From CAYXLI01 sp964464925 (GTDB lineage Bacteria > Acidobacteriota > Terriglobia > Bryobacterales > Bryobacteraceae): a stretch of 64,000 nucleotides of DNA. The position numbers and the translations under genes were made by a program. Below, one piece after another: positions 17,023-25,119 of this stretch. How positions within the stretch are numbered: the stretch's first letter is position 1; each line of letters begins with the position of its first letter. Below the pieces are notes generated by a model that was not told the DNA's origin, did not search any database, and saw only the letters and a list, made by a program, of their open reading frames with translations. The stretch covers positions 1 to 64,000 of the forward strand of contig CAYXLI010000021.1 in NCBI GenBank assembly GCA_964464925.1, written 5' to 3'.

Positions 17023-17633
17023 AGAACAACAAAGCGGTGGTCAAGGTCATGCAGCCCAAACTGGAGGAGGGTGGTGACATAGCGCCGCTGATGAAAAAGA
17101 TTCTGGAACACCTGGGAGAAGATCCGTCTCGTGAGGGGCTGGTGCGGACGCCGATGCGGGCCGAGAAGGCGCTGAAATTCCTGACCAGCGGCTACCGCAC
17201 GGATTTGGACAAGATCGTCAACGGCGCACTTTTCAAGGTGAAGTACGACGAGATGGTGATCGTGAAGGATATCGAGTTTTTCAGCATGTGCGAGCACCAT
17301 ATGCTGCCCTTCTATGGGAAGGTTCACGTGGCCTACCTGCCGAACGAGCGGGTGATCGGGCTGAGCAAGATTCCCCGGATCGTCGATATGTTCGCCCGGC
17401 GGCTGCAGGTGCAGGAGCGCCTTACGCAGGAGATCGCCGAGACGATTCAGAATGTCCTGGATCCCCGGGGTGTCGGTGTAGTCGTGGAAGCACAGCACTT
17501 TTGCATGATGATGCGAGGGGTCGAGAAGCAGCACTCCGGGACGGTAACCAGCTCCATGCTGGGTGGTTTCCGCGATAACAAAGAGACGCGAAACGAGTTT
17601 CTCTCCCTGCTGAATAACCGCCCTGGGAAGTAA
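17019..17633 (+). CDS. folE: GTP cyclohydrolase I
   Basis: 204 aa from the ATG at 17019, which overlaps the upstream stop as ATGA; the frame is open to 16935 but the upstream part lies inside the PTPS gene. 'FSMCEHHMLPFYG' contains the zinc-binding Cys and His, 'IGLSKIPRIVDMFARRLQVQERLT' is the conserved active-site helix, and 'EAQHFCMMMRGV' gives the second zinc Cys. It converts GTP to 7,8-dihydroneopterin triphosphate, the first step of folate, biopterin and queuosine pathways. A short hairpin follows at 17640-17660. Confidence 0.95.
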   Translation: MKNNKAVVKVMQPKLEEGGDIAPLMKKILEHLGEDPSREGLVRTPMRAEKALKFLTSGYRTDLDKIVNGALFKVKYDEMVIVKDIEFFSMCEHHMLPFYGKVHVAYLPNERVIGLSKIPRIVDMFARRLQVQERLTQEIAETIQNVLDPRGVGVVVEAQHFCMMMRGVEKQHSGTVTSSMLGGFRDNKETRNEFLSLLNNRPGK

Positions 17634-17639
17634 GCTTTG

Positions 17640-17660
17640 GGGCGGGCGCAAAGCCTGCCC
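17640..17660 (+). terminator. Hairpin after folE
   Basis: GGGCGGGC at 17640-17647 pairs with GCCTGCCC at 17653-17660 with one G-T pair and a 5-nt loop. It lies 7 bp after the folE stop. No run of T follows, so it may be a weak terminator or an mRNA-end stem. Confidence 0.4.
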
Positions 17661-17717
17661 TGTGTACTAACCGTCACAGCGCAACCCCTTCCAAACACTC
17701 TGCTACGATAGGCTCAA

Positions 17718-18089
17718 ATGATTGAGAACTTTCGGCATTTCACTGTGGGACCGGATCCTTTCGGCCGGGTCTGGCATGTGGAATTCCGCTGGCTGCAAAC
17801 GGCCATATCCATCCGGCACGCGGACGCTGTCGATTGCAAGTTTTTGCTCACTCAGGGCGAGGATGCACAGGAGAAGGTGGTTGCCTTGAGACATCCGGAT
17901 CTTTTGGCCTTGAGCGAGAAAGCCTCCCGCCCGCTCACCGATTCCTGGTGCTTGAAACTCGCGGCTTTGCATCTACAGCATATGATCGAGACGGATGAAG
18001 ACATGGATAAAGTGTTAGTAACCGCCTCGATGCAGGATCTCGGGCGCTATAATGCGATGCTGGAAGAGGCGCGGGCGGCCCTCACCTAG
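17718..18089 (+). CDS. Conserved hypothetical protein, soluble
   Basis: 123 aa, not recognised. It has no signal peptide or membrane segment. The N-terminal half reads as a small beta structure ('FGRVWHVEFRWLQTAISIRHADAVDCKFLL') given in part, and the C-terminal half is helical ('DSWCLKLAALHLQHMI', 'ARYNAMLEEARAALT'-like). Composition and codon use match the neighbours, and the start has a normal position after the folE hairpin. It is 64 bp upstream of the LysW-like gene on the same strand. No function can be assigned. Confidence 0.65.
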   Translation: MIENFRHFTVGPDPFGRVWHVEFRWLQTAISIRHADAVDCKFLLTQGEDAQEKVVALRHPDLLALSEKASRPLTDSWCLKLAALHLQHMIETDEDMDKVLVTASMQDLGRYNAMLEEARAALT

Positions 18090-18153
18090 GCCGTCCATCA
18101 CACGTTAAAATTCAGAAGTCATCAAAGTTGCACAGATTTGGAGGGAATCAACA

Positions 18154-18393
18154 ATGGTGAATTGTCCGGTGTGCGATGCCGTGCTGGATGCGGAAGAAGA
18201 TGAACTGGACGAAGGCGACGAACTGACCTGCGAAGAGTGCGGCGCAAACCTTACGGTCGTAGGCACCGACCCGCTCGAAATCGAATCCACTTCCGACGAA
18301 GACGAGGACGAGGATGAGGACGAAGACGCGGATGATGACGACGAGGATGAGGACGAACTGGACGACGAAGACGAGGATGACGACTGGAAGTAG
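18154..18393 (+). CDS. LysW-like zinc-ribbon protein with long acidic tail
   Basis: 79 aa, preceded by GGAGGG. The N-terminus 'MVNCPVCDAVLDAEEDEL' and 'LTCEECGANLTVVGTDPLE' match LysW, the amino-group carrier protein of bacterial lysine/arginine synthesis, with zinc Cys at 4, 7, 26 and 29. LysW normally ends E-D-W-G-E, and its final Glu is the attachment site for aminoadipate or glutamate. Here residues 48-77 are almost only Asp and Glu and the protein ends D-W-K, so the attachment Glu is missing. It may be a LysW paralog used for something else. No LysX, LysZ or LysY gene is in the window. The stop overlaps the next gene by 17 nt. Confidence 0.8.
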   Translation: MVNCPVCDAVLDAEEDELDEGDELTCEECGANLTVVGTDPLEIESTSDEDEDEDEDEDADDDDEDEDELDDEDEDDDWK

Positions 18394-18760
18394 TCTGGCG
18401 GCCGTTCTCCTGATTGCATTCACTCCCGGATTCCCTGTAGAAGCAGCCAAGAAGAAACCGGAACCTGCAGCGGCGGTGGCAATCATCGCCGGAACTGTTT
18501 TTCGCGTGCCCGGATTTGCAGTTCCCGGAGCGCAGGTCACAATTACGCCTGAATTGCATAGCAGCGGTTCTGTTAAATTCAAAAAAGAAAAAGTAGTTTG
18601 CGATCCGCGTGGCGAATTTGCCGTACGGGTCCCACCTGTACCTATGAAGTACACTGTGGACGTCAAGTCAGAAGGGTTCCAGCCGCAAAGCAAGGCGGTT
18701 GCAATAGAAGGCGAGCAACGAAAAGAAATCAACTTCGAGCTTGAACCCGTAAAGCAGTAG
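18377..18760 (+). CDS. Secreted carboxypeptidase-regulatory-like (CarboxypepD_reg) protein
   Basis: 127 aa from the ATG at 18377 inside the end of the LysW-like gene; longer starts in this frame would run through that gene's acidic tail in the wrong frame. The signal peptide is 'SSLAAVLLIAFTPGFPVEA', followed by a Lys/Pro linker. The body has a beta-sandwich like peptidase-associated regulatory domains ('GTVFRVPGFAVPGAQVTITPE', 'DPRGEFAVRVPPVPMKYTVD', 'INFELEPV', given in parts). These domains occur in Acidobacterial exported proteins and at the front of TonB receptors. Role unknown; likely structural or binding. Confidence 0.65.
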   Translation: MTTGSSLAAVLLIAFTPGFPVEAAKKKPEPAAAVAIIAGTVFRVPGFAVPGAQVTITPELHSSGSVKFKKEKVVCDPRGEFAVRVPPVPMKYTVDVKSEGFQPQSKAVAIEGEQRKEINFELEPVKQ

Positions 18761-18771
18761 AAGGAGATTGA

Positions 18772-19134
18772 ATGAGACGGTCGCTTTTGACTTTGCTGGC
18801 GTTGTTCACCCTCCTGGTGGGGGCCTCCACCATGTTCGCGCAGAAGAAGGACAAGGAAGACGCGAATACCCGCTCCGTGCAGGGTGCAGTTACGGACGCC
18901 GCCGACACCCCGGTGAACGGCGCCGTGGTGCAGTTGAAAGACACGAAGACGCTGCAGGTGCGATCCTTCATCACGAAGGAAGATGGCACGTACCACTTCC
19001 ACGGATTGAATCCGAATATCGATTACGAACTGAAGGCGGATTATCAGGGCGCCAGCAGCTCGTCGAAATCGTTGAGTTCCTTTGACTCGCGCAAGGCCGC
19101 GGTCATCAATTTGAAAGTGGAAGCAAAGAAGTAA
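18772..19134 (+). CDS. Secreted carboxypeptidase-regulatory-like protein
   Basis: 120 aa, start preceded by AAGGAG. The signal peptide is 'MRRSLLTLLALFTLLVGAS' ending near 'MFAQ'. The single domain has the typical pattern 'VQGAVTDAADTPVNGAVVQL', 'ITKEDGTYHFHGLNP' and 'YELKADYQG' of CarboxypepD_reg. Such small proteins are abundant in Acidobacteria and have no proven function. It is 11 bp after the previous gene and 15 bp before the redoxin gene, so it probably shares their transcript. Confidence 0.75.
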   Translation: MRRSLLTLLALFTLLVGASTMFAQKKDKEDANTRSVQGAVTDAADTPVNGAVVQLKDTKTLQVRSFITKEDGTYHFHGLNPNIDYELKADYQGASSSSKSLSSFDSRKAAVINLKVEAKK

Positions 19135-19149
19135 GCGCAAGGAGTCTTC

Positions 19150-19716
19150 ATGCGTTTGATGCTGGCTAGCGTTTTGATTTGCGCATCTCTGAGCGCAGCC
19201 GAGTTTCCTCTGGGATCCAAGGTAAGCGAGATTCGGATTGCGGAGAACGGATCCCAGGTTGCCGTATCTCCGGCCAACGCGAATGCCACTGTGGTTCTGT
19301 TCGTCTCTACCCGGTGCCCGATCTCAAACTCCTATAACGACAGGATGAATGCGATCTATCGCGACTATCACGGGAAACAGGTGCAGTTCGTTTTCCTAAA
19401 TGCGAACAACAATGAGAGCGCCGCCGATGTGGAGAGCCATGCGCATGCGAACCGGTTGGCGTTCAAGGTGTACAAGGACGCAAACAACACGCTGGCAGAC
19501 CAGTTCAACGCGACGGTAACTCCGGAAACATTCGTCTTCGATAAGACCGGCACGCTGCAGTATCACGGGTACATCGACGATGCGACGAACGTGGCGCGCG
19601 TACAGGTGCAAGGCTTGCGGAAGGCGCTGGACGCGGTTTTGGATGGCAAGCCGGTTGCAGTGAAAGAGACGAAAGCGTTCGGCTGCACGATCAAGAAGGT
19701 GAAGAAGGCGACGTGA
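19150..19716 (+). CDS. Exported redoxin-domain (AhpC/TSA-like) protein
   Basis: 188 aa. The signal peptide is 'MRLMLASVLICASLSAA'. The thioredoxin fold shows 'ATVVLFVSTRCPISNSYNDRM' (given in part), with the Cys of the CPISNSY motif, and 'TPETFVFDKTGTLQYHG' with the cis-Pro. The tail 'FGCTIKK' carries a second Cys typical of this redoxin subfamily. There is no CxxC pair, so it differs from the TlpA-like gene after it. A periplasmic peroxide- or thiol-related role is likely. It overlaps the next gene by 4 nt (GTGA). Confidence 0.8.
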   Translation: MRLMLASVLICASLSAAEFPLGSKVSEIRIAENGSQVAVSPANANATVVLFVSTRCPISNSYNDRMNAIYRDYHGKQVQFVFLNANNNESAADVESHAHANRLAFKVYKDANNTLADQFNATVTPETFVFDKTGTLQYHGYIDDATNVARVQVQGLRKALDAVLDGKPVAVKETKAFGCTIKKVKKAT

Positions 19717-20183
19717 GATTCTTTCTGGCATTGATGTTGATGACACTCCCGGCCGCGGCGCAGCAGAAGCTGACGCCGGTGGACGAATCTGGTGTGCAGA
19801 AGATCATCGCGGCCGGGAAGGGTAAGGTGCTGCTGGTGAACTTCTGGGCAACCTGGTGCGAGCCGTGCCGCGCCGAGATACCTGCTCTGGTCACGATGGA
19901 AAAGCGTCTCGCCCCAAAGGGCCTGAAACTGGTTACCATTTCGGCGGACGAGCCCGAGGCCGCGGCGGAGGCGGCGAAATTCATTGCGGCAAAGGGTGTG
20001 CCGCAGCCGGCTTACATCAAGAACGCGAAGAACGACGAGAAATTTATCAACACCATGGATCCGAAGTGGAGCGGAGCTGTGCCGGCGCTGTTCCTCTTCG
20101 ATAAAACAGGCAAGAAGGCCCGGTCGTTCATCGGGGAAGCGGATCTGAAGGCAGTGGAAGCGGCGATTTCCAAGCTGCTCTAG
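19713..20183 (+). CDS. Exported TlpA-like thiol-disulfide oxidoreductase
   Basis: 156 aa with a GTG start overlapping the upstream stop. The signal peptide is 'MRFFLALMLMTLPAAA'. 'VNFWATWCEPCRAEIPAL' contains the redox pair of Cys, and 'VPALFLFDKTGKKARSF' is the cis-Pro strand. It should reduce or exchange disulfides in the periplasm and may act with the redoxin encoded just before it. It converges on the chromate transporter genes 5 bp away. Confidence 0.88.
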   Translation: MRFFLALMLMTLPAAAQQKLTPVDESGVQKIIAAGKGKVLLVNFWATWCEPCRAEIPALVTMEKRLAPKGLKLVTISADEPEAAAEAAKFIAAKGVPQPAYIKNAKNDEKFINTMDPKWSGAVPALFLFDKTGKKARSFIGEADLKAVEAAISKLL

Positions 20184-20187
20184 CGTA

Positions 20188-20709
20188 TCAACGCATCACC
20201 AAGAACCACGCAGCGCCCGCTGCGGCGGAGCCGAGAATGATCCAAATCGTCTTGAGGTTCGTCCAGACGAGCAGTGCCAGGCTGACGGCGGCCAGAAGTA
20301 TTGGCCAGGGCCCGGTGATGGCATCAAGGGCAAGCGGCTCGGCCGAGATAAGGATCAACCCTACGGTCGCCATGACGGCCGAATCCAGAGCGCGGCGAAT
20401 GCGCGGCCGGTCGGCTTTCTGCCCCGCATAGGTCAGCAGCGGAATGATGCTGAATGCCGGCGTGATCAGGGCCAACAAGCCGAGGAACGCGCCCGGCCAG
20501 CCTGCGATGAAGAAGCCTACGTTGACGACGTAGATTCCCATGGGGCCCGGTGAGCAGCGCGCCGCTGCCACGGCGGTGCTCAACTGCCGGTCGGTCAGCA
20601 CGTGGTGTTTCACCACGAGTTCATCCCGCAGGATAGGCAGGGACGATTGGCCGTTGAAACTCGTCAGGGTCGCTTTCAACATCAGCAGATAGAGAAGCCA
20701 AAGGGTCAT
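20188..20709 (-). CDS. chrA: Chromate transporter (CHR family), C-terminal half-size subunit
   Basis: 173 aa from the ATG at 20709; upstream in-frame sequence belongs to the other half-gene. Hydrophobic helices are spread over the length: 'LLMLKATLTSFNGQSSLPIL' contains the CHR N-terminal motif and 'RQLSTAVAAARCSPGPMGIYV' the conserved PGP segment. Short-chain CHR proteins occur in pairs in opposite membrane orientations and act together, exporting chromate with protons. Its ATG overlaps the first half's stop (ATGA), as expected for such pairs. Confidence 0.85.
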   Translation of the reverse strand: MTLWLLYLLMLKATLTSFNGQSSLPILRDELVVKHHVLTDRQLSTAVAAARCSPGPMGIYVVNVGFFIAGWPGAFLGLLALITPAFSIIPLLTYAGQKADRPRIRRALDSAVMATVGLILISAEPLALDAITGPWPILLAAVSLALLVWTNLKTIWIILGSAAAGAAWFLVMR

Positions 20710-21311
20710 GCGGGCTCTCCGGGCCAGAAGAAACCGGCGGCTGCGGCGAGGAGCACGATCCAGATCGGCGAGAGGCCGAAGTACCGGTACAACACAATGG
20801 CTGCCGAGAGAATCAGCAGGCTGCGCAGGCGGCTTCCCGGCACAAAATCGGGCTTCAGGATGAGCCACGCCCCTCCGACGATGATGCCCACAACGGAGGC
20901 CATCGCGGCGGAAACCGCAGCCATACCGATGGGGAACTGCTCCGCGGCAACAAACGCGTTGGTGATTAGAACGGCGATCAGCGATGCGGGAGCGGCTGCG
21001 GCCAGCAGGGCCGCCATGGCCCCAGTCCAACCGTGAAGCTCCCAGCCAATTCCCGCGCAAAAGGCGAATAGATTCGTGCCCGGCGCAATTCGCGCAATCG
21101 AGAACGTCAGCGCGAACCGCCCAGGCGAGAGCCACGGACGCCGTTCCACCACTTCATGGCGGATCAGCGCACAGGTTACGTTCGCGCTGCCGAAGGTTAG
21201 ATTGGCAACGCGAATAAAAATGGTCGAGATGTCCGCAATGCCAGGCCTATTCGCCTCTGACAAGGTCTTCGAGAGATTCGCGTTTCCGGATGATGCGCCA
21301 CTGGTTGCCAT
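20706..21311 (-). CDS. chrA: Chromate transporter (CHR family), N-terminal half-size subunit
   Basis: 201 aa as drawn. 'LTFGSANVTCALIRHEVVERRPWL' (given in part) and 'FSIARIAPGTNLFAFCAGIGWE' are the CHR family signatures, followed by several hydrophobic helices. The ATG at 21311 would overlap lysA by 65 nt; a TTG at 21263 ('LSEANRPGIADIST') would overlap by 17 nt and is plausible. The pair with the next gene forms a split CHR transporter. Substrate by family: chromate or sulfate-like oxyanions. Confidence 0.82.
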   Translation of the reverse strand: MATSGASSGNANLSKTLSEANRPGIADISTIFIRVANLTFGSANVTCALIRHEVVERRPWLSPGRFALTFSIARIAPGTNLFAFCAGIGWELHGWTGAMAALLAAAAPASLIAVLITNAFVAAEQFPIGMAAVSAAMASVVGIIVGGAWLILKPDFVPGSRLRSLLILSAAIVLYRYFGLSPIWIVLLAAAAGFFWPGEPA

Positions 21312-22482
21312 TTACCAGCACCTCGGCCGCCCGGGGGCGGGAGTTGTAGTTCGATGATTGCACGAAGCCGTATGCGCCCGCCGTCATGACGGCCATGAGG
21401 TCCCCGGGTTGGACGTTCGGGATCTCGCGTCCGCGAGCGAGAAAATCCCCCGTCTCGCAAACCGGCCCCACGACGTCGGCCAGTGTGTGCTCTCCTTCCG
21501 GCTGCCGGATAGAGCGAAGCTCGTGATAGCTCTGATACAAGGCCGGGCGGATCAGATCGTTCATCGCCGCGTCGACCACTACGAATTCCTTGCGCGGCGT
21601 CTGTTTGCGATAGAGGACCGATGTGAGCAGCACGCCCGCTTCGCCCACAATGCTCCGGCCAGGCTCCACCATCACAGTGAAATTCCGCTTACCGACGATC
21701 TCGCGCATGGCCGAGACCACCTTTACGATTCCAGGGCCTTGCTCATCCGGGCGGTAAGGAACGCCGAGGCCGCCGCCGAGATCCAAATGGCGGATATCAA
21801 TGCCGTGCGCGCGGAGCAGGTCTGCAAGATCCACCATCTTGCGAACGGCCTGCAGAATAGGATCGGGATCCAGAATCTGTGAGCCGATATGGCAGCTCAC
21901 ACCTTCCAATTCCAGATTCCGCAGATGCCGCGCTCGCGAATAGACGCCCTCCACCTCGGAGATGTCGATTCCGAACTTATGCTCACTCAGCCCGGTGGAG
22001 ATGTAAGGATGCGTCGAGGCGTCCACGTCGGGGTTAACCCGCAACGCGATGCGCGCCTTCGTTCCACGCTCCCCGGCGATGCGGTCGATCAGCTTCAACT
22101 CGCCTTCTGATTCGCAGTTGAAGGTGTGAATTCGCTGGTCCAGCGCATACTCGATCTCGTCGGGCGCCTTGCCGACTCCGGAGAAGACCACCTTCTCCGG
22201 ATCGCCGCCGGCCTTCAGAACGCGATACAGTTCGCCGGCTGAAACAATATCGAAGCCAGCGCCCGCTTCGGCGAGGAGGCGGAGGATTTCCAAATTGGAG
22301 TTCGCCTTCACTGCATAACAAATGCGGTGCGGCACAGCGCCGAGCGCCTCATCGTACTGGCGGTAGCGTGTGAGAATGTCAGACTTCGAATAGACGTAGC
22401 AGGGCGTGCCCACCTGCCCGGCGATTGCCTGTAACGACACGCCCTCACAGTGCAGCGTGTGATCTTTGTACTCGTATCCCAT
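21247..22482 (-). CDS. lysA: Diaminopimelate decarboxylase
   Basis: 411 aa, fold-type III PLP enzyme. 'ICYAVKANSNLEILRLLAEAG' (given in part) contains the Schiff-base Lys; 'GVSCHIGSQI', 'LDLGGGLGVPY', 'VEPGRSIVGEAG' and 'GPVCETGDFLARGREI' mark the PLP phosphate site and the dimer-contributed active site. It makes L-lysine from meso-diaminopimelate in the cytosol. The ATG overlaps the stop of the phosphatase gene by one base (TGATG), so both are coupled. The chromate transporter genes follow in the same direction. Confidence 0.95.
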   Translation of the reverse strand: MGYEYKDHTLHCEGVSLQAIAGQVGTPCYVYSKSDILTRYRQYDEALGAVPHRICYAVKANSNLEILRLLAEAGAGFDIVSAGELYRVLKAGGDPEKVVFSGVGKAPDEIEYALDQRIHTFNCESEGELKLIDRIAGERGTKARIALRVNPDVDASTHPYISTGLSEHKFGIDISEVEGVYSRARHLRNLELEGVSCHIGSQILDPDPILQAVRKMVDLADLLRAHGIDIRHLDLGGGLGVPYRPDEQGPGIVKVVSAMREIVGKRNFTVMVEPGRSIVGEAGVLLTSVLYRKQTPRKEFVVVDAAMNDLIRPALYQSYHELRSIRQPEGEHTLADVVGPVCETGDFLARGREIPNVQPGDLMAVMTAGAYGFVQSSNYNSRPRAAEVLVNGNQWRIIRKRESLEDLVRGE

Positions 22483-24236
22483 CAGTTCACTTTGATCGCC
22501 ACGATGGTCTGATCATCGTTCATCGGACCACCGGCGGTAAATTCCTCGATATCGGCAAACACGCCGTCCACAATCGCCTTGCTCGGCTGCCCGCAGAACT
22601 TCTTTGCGACTTTGAAGAGGCGGCCGTTGCCATACTCTTCTCCGGCTGGATTCTGCTGGTCCTGGATGCCATCGGAATAGAGCAGGATCAGATCGTTCGG
22701 CTCAGCCTGGATGCTGATCTCGTCATAATCGCGATTGTCCAGGAGGCCGAGCGGTACTCCCTCTATGCGTACTTTGAGACGCTCTCCGTTACGGCAGATC
22801 ATCGGCGGCACAGATCCCGCGTTCGCCAGCGTAATCTCACGTGTTTGCTTTTGCCAGTGCATCAGCAGCAGCGTGACGTACTGCGCATCTACTTTGCGTT
22901 CCAGCAGGATCTCGTTCAGGCGTTTCATCAACTGCGCAGGGCGGCGCATCCGGGGGGCGAGCGTGCGCAGCAATCCGCTTACCAGGGAACCGTACAGTGC
23001 TGCCGCCGCACCCTTGCCGCTGGAATCACCGAAAGCGATTACGGAGTAATCGCCGTCCGCCTGCTCGAAGAAGTCGTAAAGATCGCCGCTGATCTCACGG
23101 GCAGGCCGGATGCCAATGGCGAGTTCCAAACCTTCGAGTTCGGGCGCTTCACGCGGCAGCAGAATCGATTGCACTTTGCGAGCGGCTTTCAGATCCTGTT
23201 CCATGCGCTTCTCGCGCTGTGCGAGTTCTTCGTATAGGCGCGCGTTTTCGACCGAACTGGCGATCTGCGGAGCAAGCAACGACAGAATCCGCAGATGTTC
23301 CTCGGTGAAGTAGGCGATGCGCTCGCTTTCGAGATCCATCACCCCAACCACGCGGTCCTGCAACACCAACGGCACGGCCACTTCGCTTCGGATTCCAGGG
23401 TGCGACGCAATGTATCTTTCATCCGCCAGAGTATCCTCTACCCGGATGACTTCCCTAAGTTCGGCAGCGGCGCCGGTAATCCCCCTGCCCAGCGGAATGT
23501 TGTCGAGCTCTACGCGCTGGTCATAACGCTCACTGAAACGATGGCGCAGCGCCTTCTGCTCCGGATCGACGAGAAGGATGCTGAATGCGTCGTAATTGAT
23601 CAAGGCGCGCATCGACTTGGCGATTTTGCCGAGCAACTCATCCAGCAACAGGATCGAGGAGAACTCCTGCGAGAGGTGGGCCAGGATCTTCGATGTGCGA
23701 TTCTGCCGCTGTACGCGGTGATAGAGCCGCGCATTTTCAATGGATGCGACTACGCGGGACGCGATCAGCCGCAGCAGCGCTGCGTCCTGCTCTGTGTATG
23801 CGTTCTCCCGCGTCGATTGCACATCGATCACGCCAACGAGTTTGCCGCGGGCGATCATCGGCACGGCCATTTCGGTGCGCACCGCATCTACCGTGACGAT
23901 GTAGCGCGGATCATTGCGCACGTCACCGGAGAGGATTGTTTCGCGATTCGCCGCGGCCAAGCCGGTGATGCCTTCCCCGAGTGGCAGGAGCAGATTGCGA
24001 ACGACTTCATCGCGGTGACCGCGCGCATAGCGAATCCGCAGTCCGTGCGCCTTCTCGTTATAGAGGAGGATTGCGAAGACATCATGCGGAATAACCCGGT
24101 TTATGTAATCGCCGACCGCAGGAAGTAATTTATCGAGATCCAGGGATTCCGAGGCGACAGTCGAAATTTCCAAAAGGAAATCCAGTAGTTCCGCCCGCTC
24201 GCGGAATCGAACGGCCGATTTCCGTGTCGCCGCCAT
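22482..24236 (-). CDS. GAF-GAF-SpoIIE/RsbU serine phosphatase
   Basis: 584 aa. Two GAF domains (about 25-175 and 195-340; 'AVPMIARGKLVGVIDVQS', 'VPLVLQDRVVGVMDLESE'), a short coiled-coil ('AQREKRMEQDLKAARKVQS') and a C-terminal PP2C-like domain beginning 'ELAIGIRPAREISGDLYDFF' (given in part), with metal-binding Asp in 'GDLYD' and 'FGDSSGKGAAAAL', and 'LYSDGIQDQ'. It probably dephosphorylates an anti-sigma antagonist after small-molecule sensing by the GAF domains. The STAS protein at 13.7 kb lacks the usual Ser and is unlikely to be its target. It starts one base after deoC stops. Confidence 0.9.
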   Translation of the reverse strand: MAATRKSAVRFRERAELLDFLLEISTVASESLDLDKLLPAVGDYINRVIPHDVFAILLYNEKAHGLRIRYARGHRDEVVRNLLLPLGEGITGLAAANRETILSGDVRNDPRYIVTVDAVRTEMAVPMIARGKLVGVIDVQSTRENAYTEQDAALLRLIASRVVASIENARLYHRVQRQNRTSKILAHLSQEFSSILLLDELLGKIAKSMRALINYDAFSILLVDPEQKALRHRFSERYDQRVELDNIPLGRGITGAAAELREVIRVEDTLADERYIASHPGIRSEVAVPLVLQDRVVGVMDLESERIAYFTEEHLRILSLLAPQIASSVENARLYEELAQREKRMEQDLKAARKVQSILLPREAPELEGLELAIGIRPAREISGDLYDFFEQADGDYSVIAFGDSSGKGAAAALYGSLVSGLLRTLAPRMRRPAQLMKRLNEILLERKVDAQYVTLLLMHWQKQTREITLANAGSVPPMICRNGERLKVRIEGVPLGLLDNRDYDEISIQAEPNDLILLYSDGIQDQQNPAGEEYGNGRLFKVAKKFCGQPSKAIVDGVFADIEEFTAGGPMNDDQTIVAIKVN

Positions 24237-24237
24237 G

Positions 24238-25119
24238 TCAGGCTGCTGTTGCCTCGATAATCTTCACACTGGCGCTGGCCCCGATACGAGTGGCACCCGC
24301 GGCGGCCATTTTCTGAAGGTCTTCGAGGCTGCGGATGCCGCCGGATGCCTTGACGCCCATAGTAGGGCCGACCACCATCCGCATCAGTGCGACATCATGT
24401 ACCGTCGCGCCGGACGCCGCGAACCCCGTAGAGGTCTTCACAAAATCGGCGCCGGCCAACTTGGCAAATGTACAAGCCATCGCCTTTTCGTTGTCATCGA
24501 GAAGAGCGGTTTCGATGATCACCTTCACAATCGCGGCACCACGGTGGCTGGCTTCCACGACGGATTGAATATCCAGCTTCACGATGTCGTAATCGCCCGA
24601 TTTGAGGGCGCCTACGTTGATCACCATGTCGATCTCTTCCGCCCCGACGCGGATCGCACTTTCTGTTTCGGCGACCTTGACTGCCGTGGTGTTCGCGCCC
24701 AAAGGGAATCCCACGACGGTGCATACTTTCACCGAAGAACCCTTCAGTTCCTGAGCGACCAGCGGGACCCAATACGGATTGACGCAAACACTGGCGAAGC
24801 TGTACTTCCGAGCCTCGCCGCAGAGCTTCACGATGTCCGCCCTTGTCGCGTCAGGCCGCAGAATGGTGTGGTCGATCGTGGCTGCGATTGCCGCGTCGAA
24901 TCGAGTCGCCTTATCGCTGACACTGATGCGATCCGCACCGGCTGCGACAATATGCTTCGTCTTGACCGCACAGGTCTGCGCGCAACGCTGGGTGCAACCG
25001 GGGCAGATCAAGTCGGGGATGTTCAGGCCCTCGGCTTTGGACAGCTTTGGCCCCCCGACGCGCGCCAGGATCTCCTCACCAATTTGCCTTACGAGTTGAT
25101 CCAGTTCTGTCGTGTTCAA
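24238..25119 (-). CDS. deoC: Deoxyribose-phosphate aldolase with microcompartment-type N-terminal extension
   Basis: 293 aa, about 70 longer than ordinary DeoC. Residues 75-293 are the TIM-barrel class I aldolase: 'TIDHTILRPDAT', 'VCTVVGFPLGANTT', 'DFVKTSTGFAASGAT' with the Schiff-base Lys, and 'KASGGIRSLEDL'. It cleaves deoxyribose-5-phosphate to acetaldehyde and glyceraldehyde-3-phosphate. The first 21 residues (MNTTELDQLVRQIGEEILAR) closely resemble the encapsulation peptide of PduP-type microcompartment cargo, an amphipathic helix. After it come Cys39, Cys42, Cys46 and Cys50, possibly a metal or FeS site. It overlaps rpiB by 4 nt. Confidence 0.9.
   Translation of the reverse strand: MNTTELDQLVRQIGEEILARVGGPKLSKAEGLNIPDLICPGCTQRCAQTCAVKTKHIVAAGADRISVSDKATRFDAAIAATIDHTILRPDATRADIVKLCGEARKYSFASVCVNPYWVPLVAQELKGSSVKVCTVVGFPLGANTTAVKVAETESAIRVGAEEIDMVINVGALKSGDYDIVKLDIQSVVEASHRGAAIVKVIIETALLDDNEKAMACTFAKLAGADFVKTSTGFAASGATVHDVALMRMVVGPTMGVKASGGIRSLEDLQKMAAAGATRIGASASVKIIEATAA

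Noticed and set aside
18293..18390. GACGAGGA-type repeats taken as a possible CRISPR or minisatellite
   Set aside because: The repeat encodes the Asp/Glu tail in frame, has no fixed unit or spacers, and fits a coding low-complexity run.
18105..18419. Serine-run protein on the minus strand
   Set aside because: It is the reverse of the GAC/GAG-rich acidic tail codons of the LysW-like gene.
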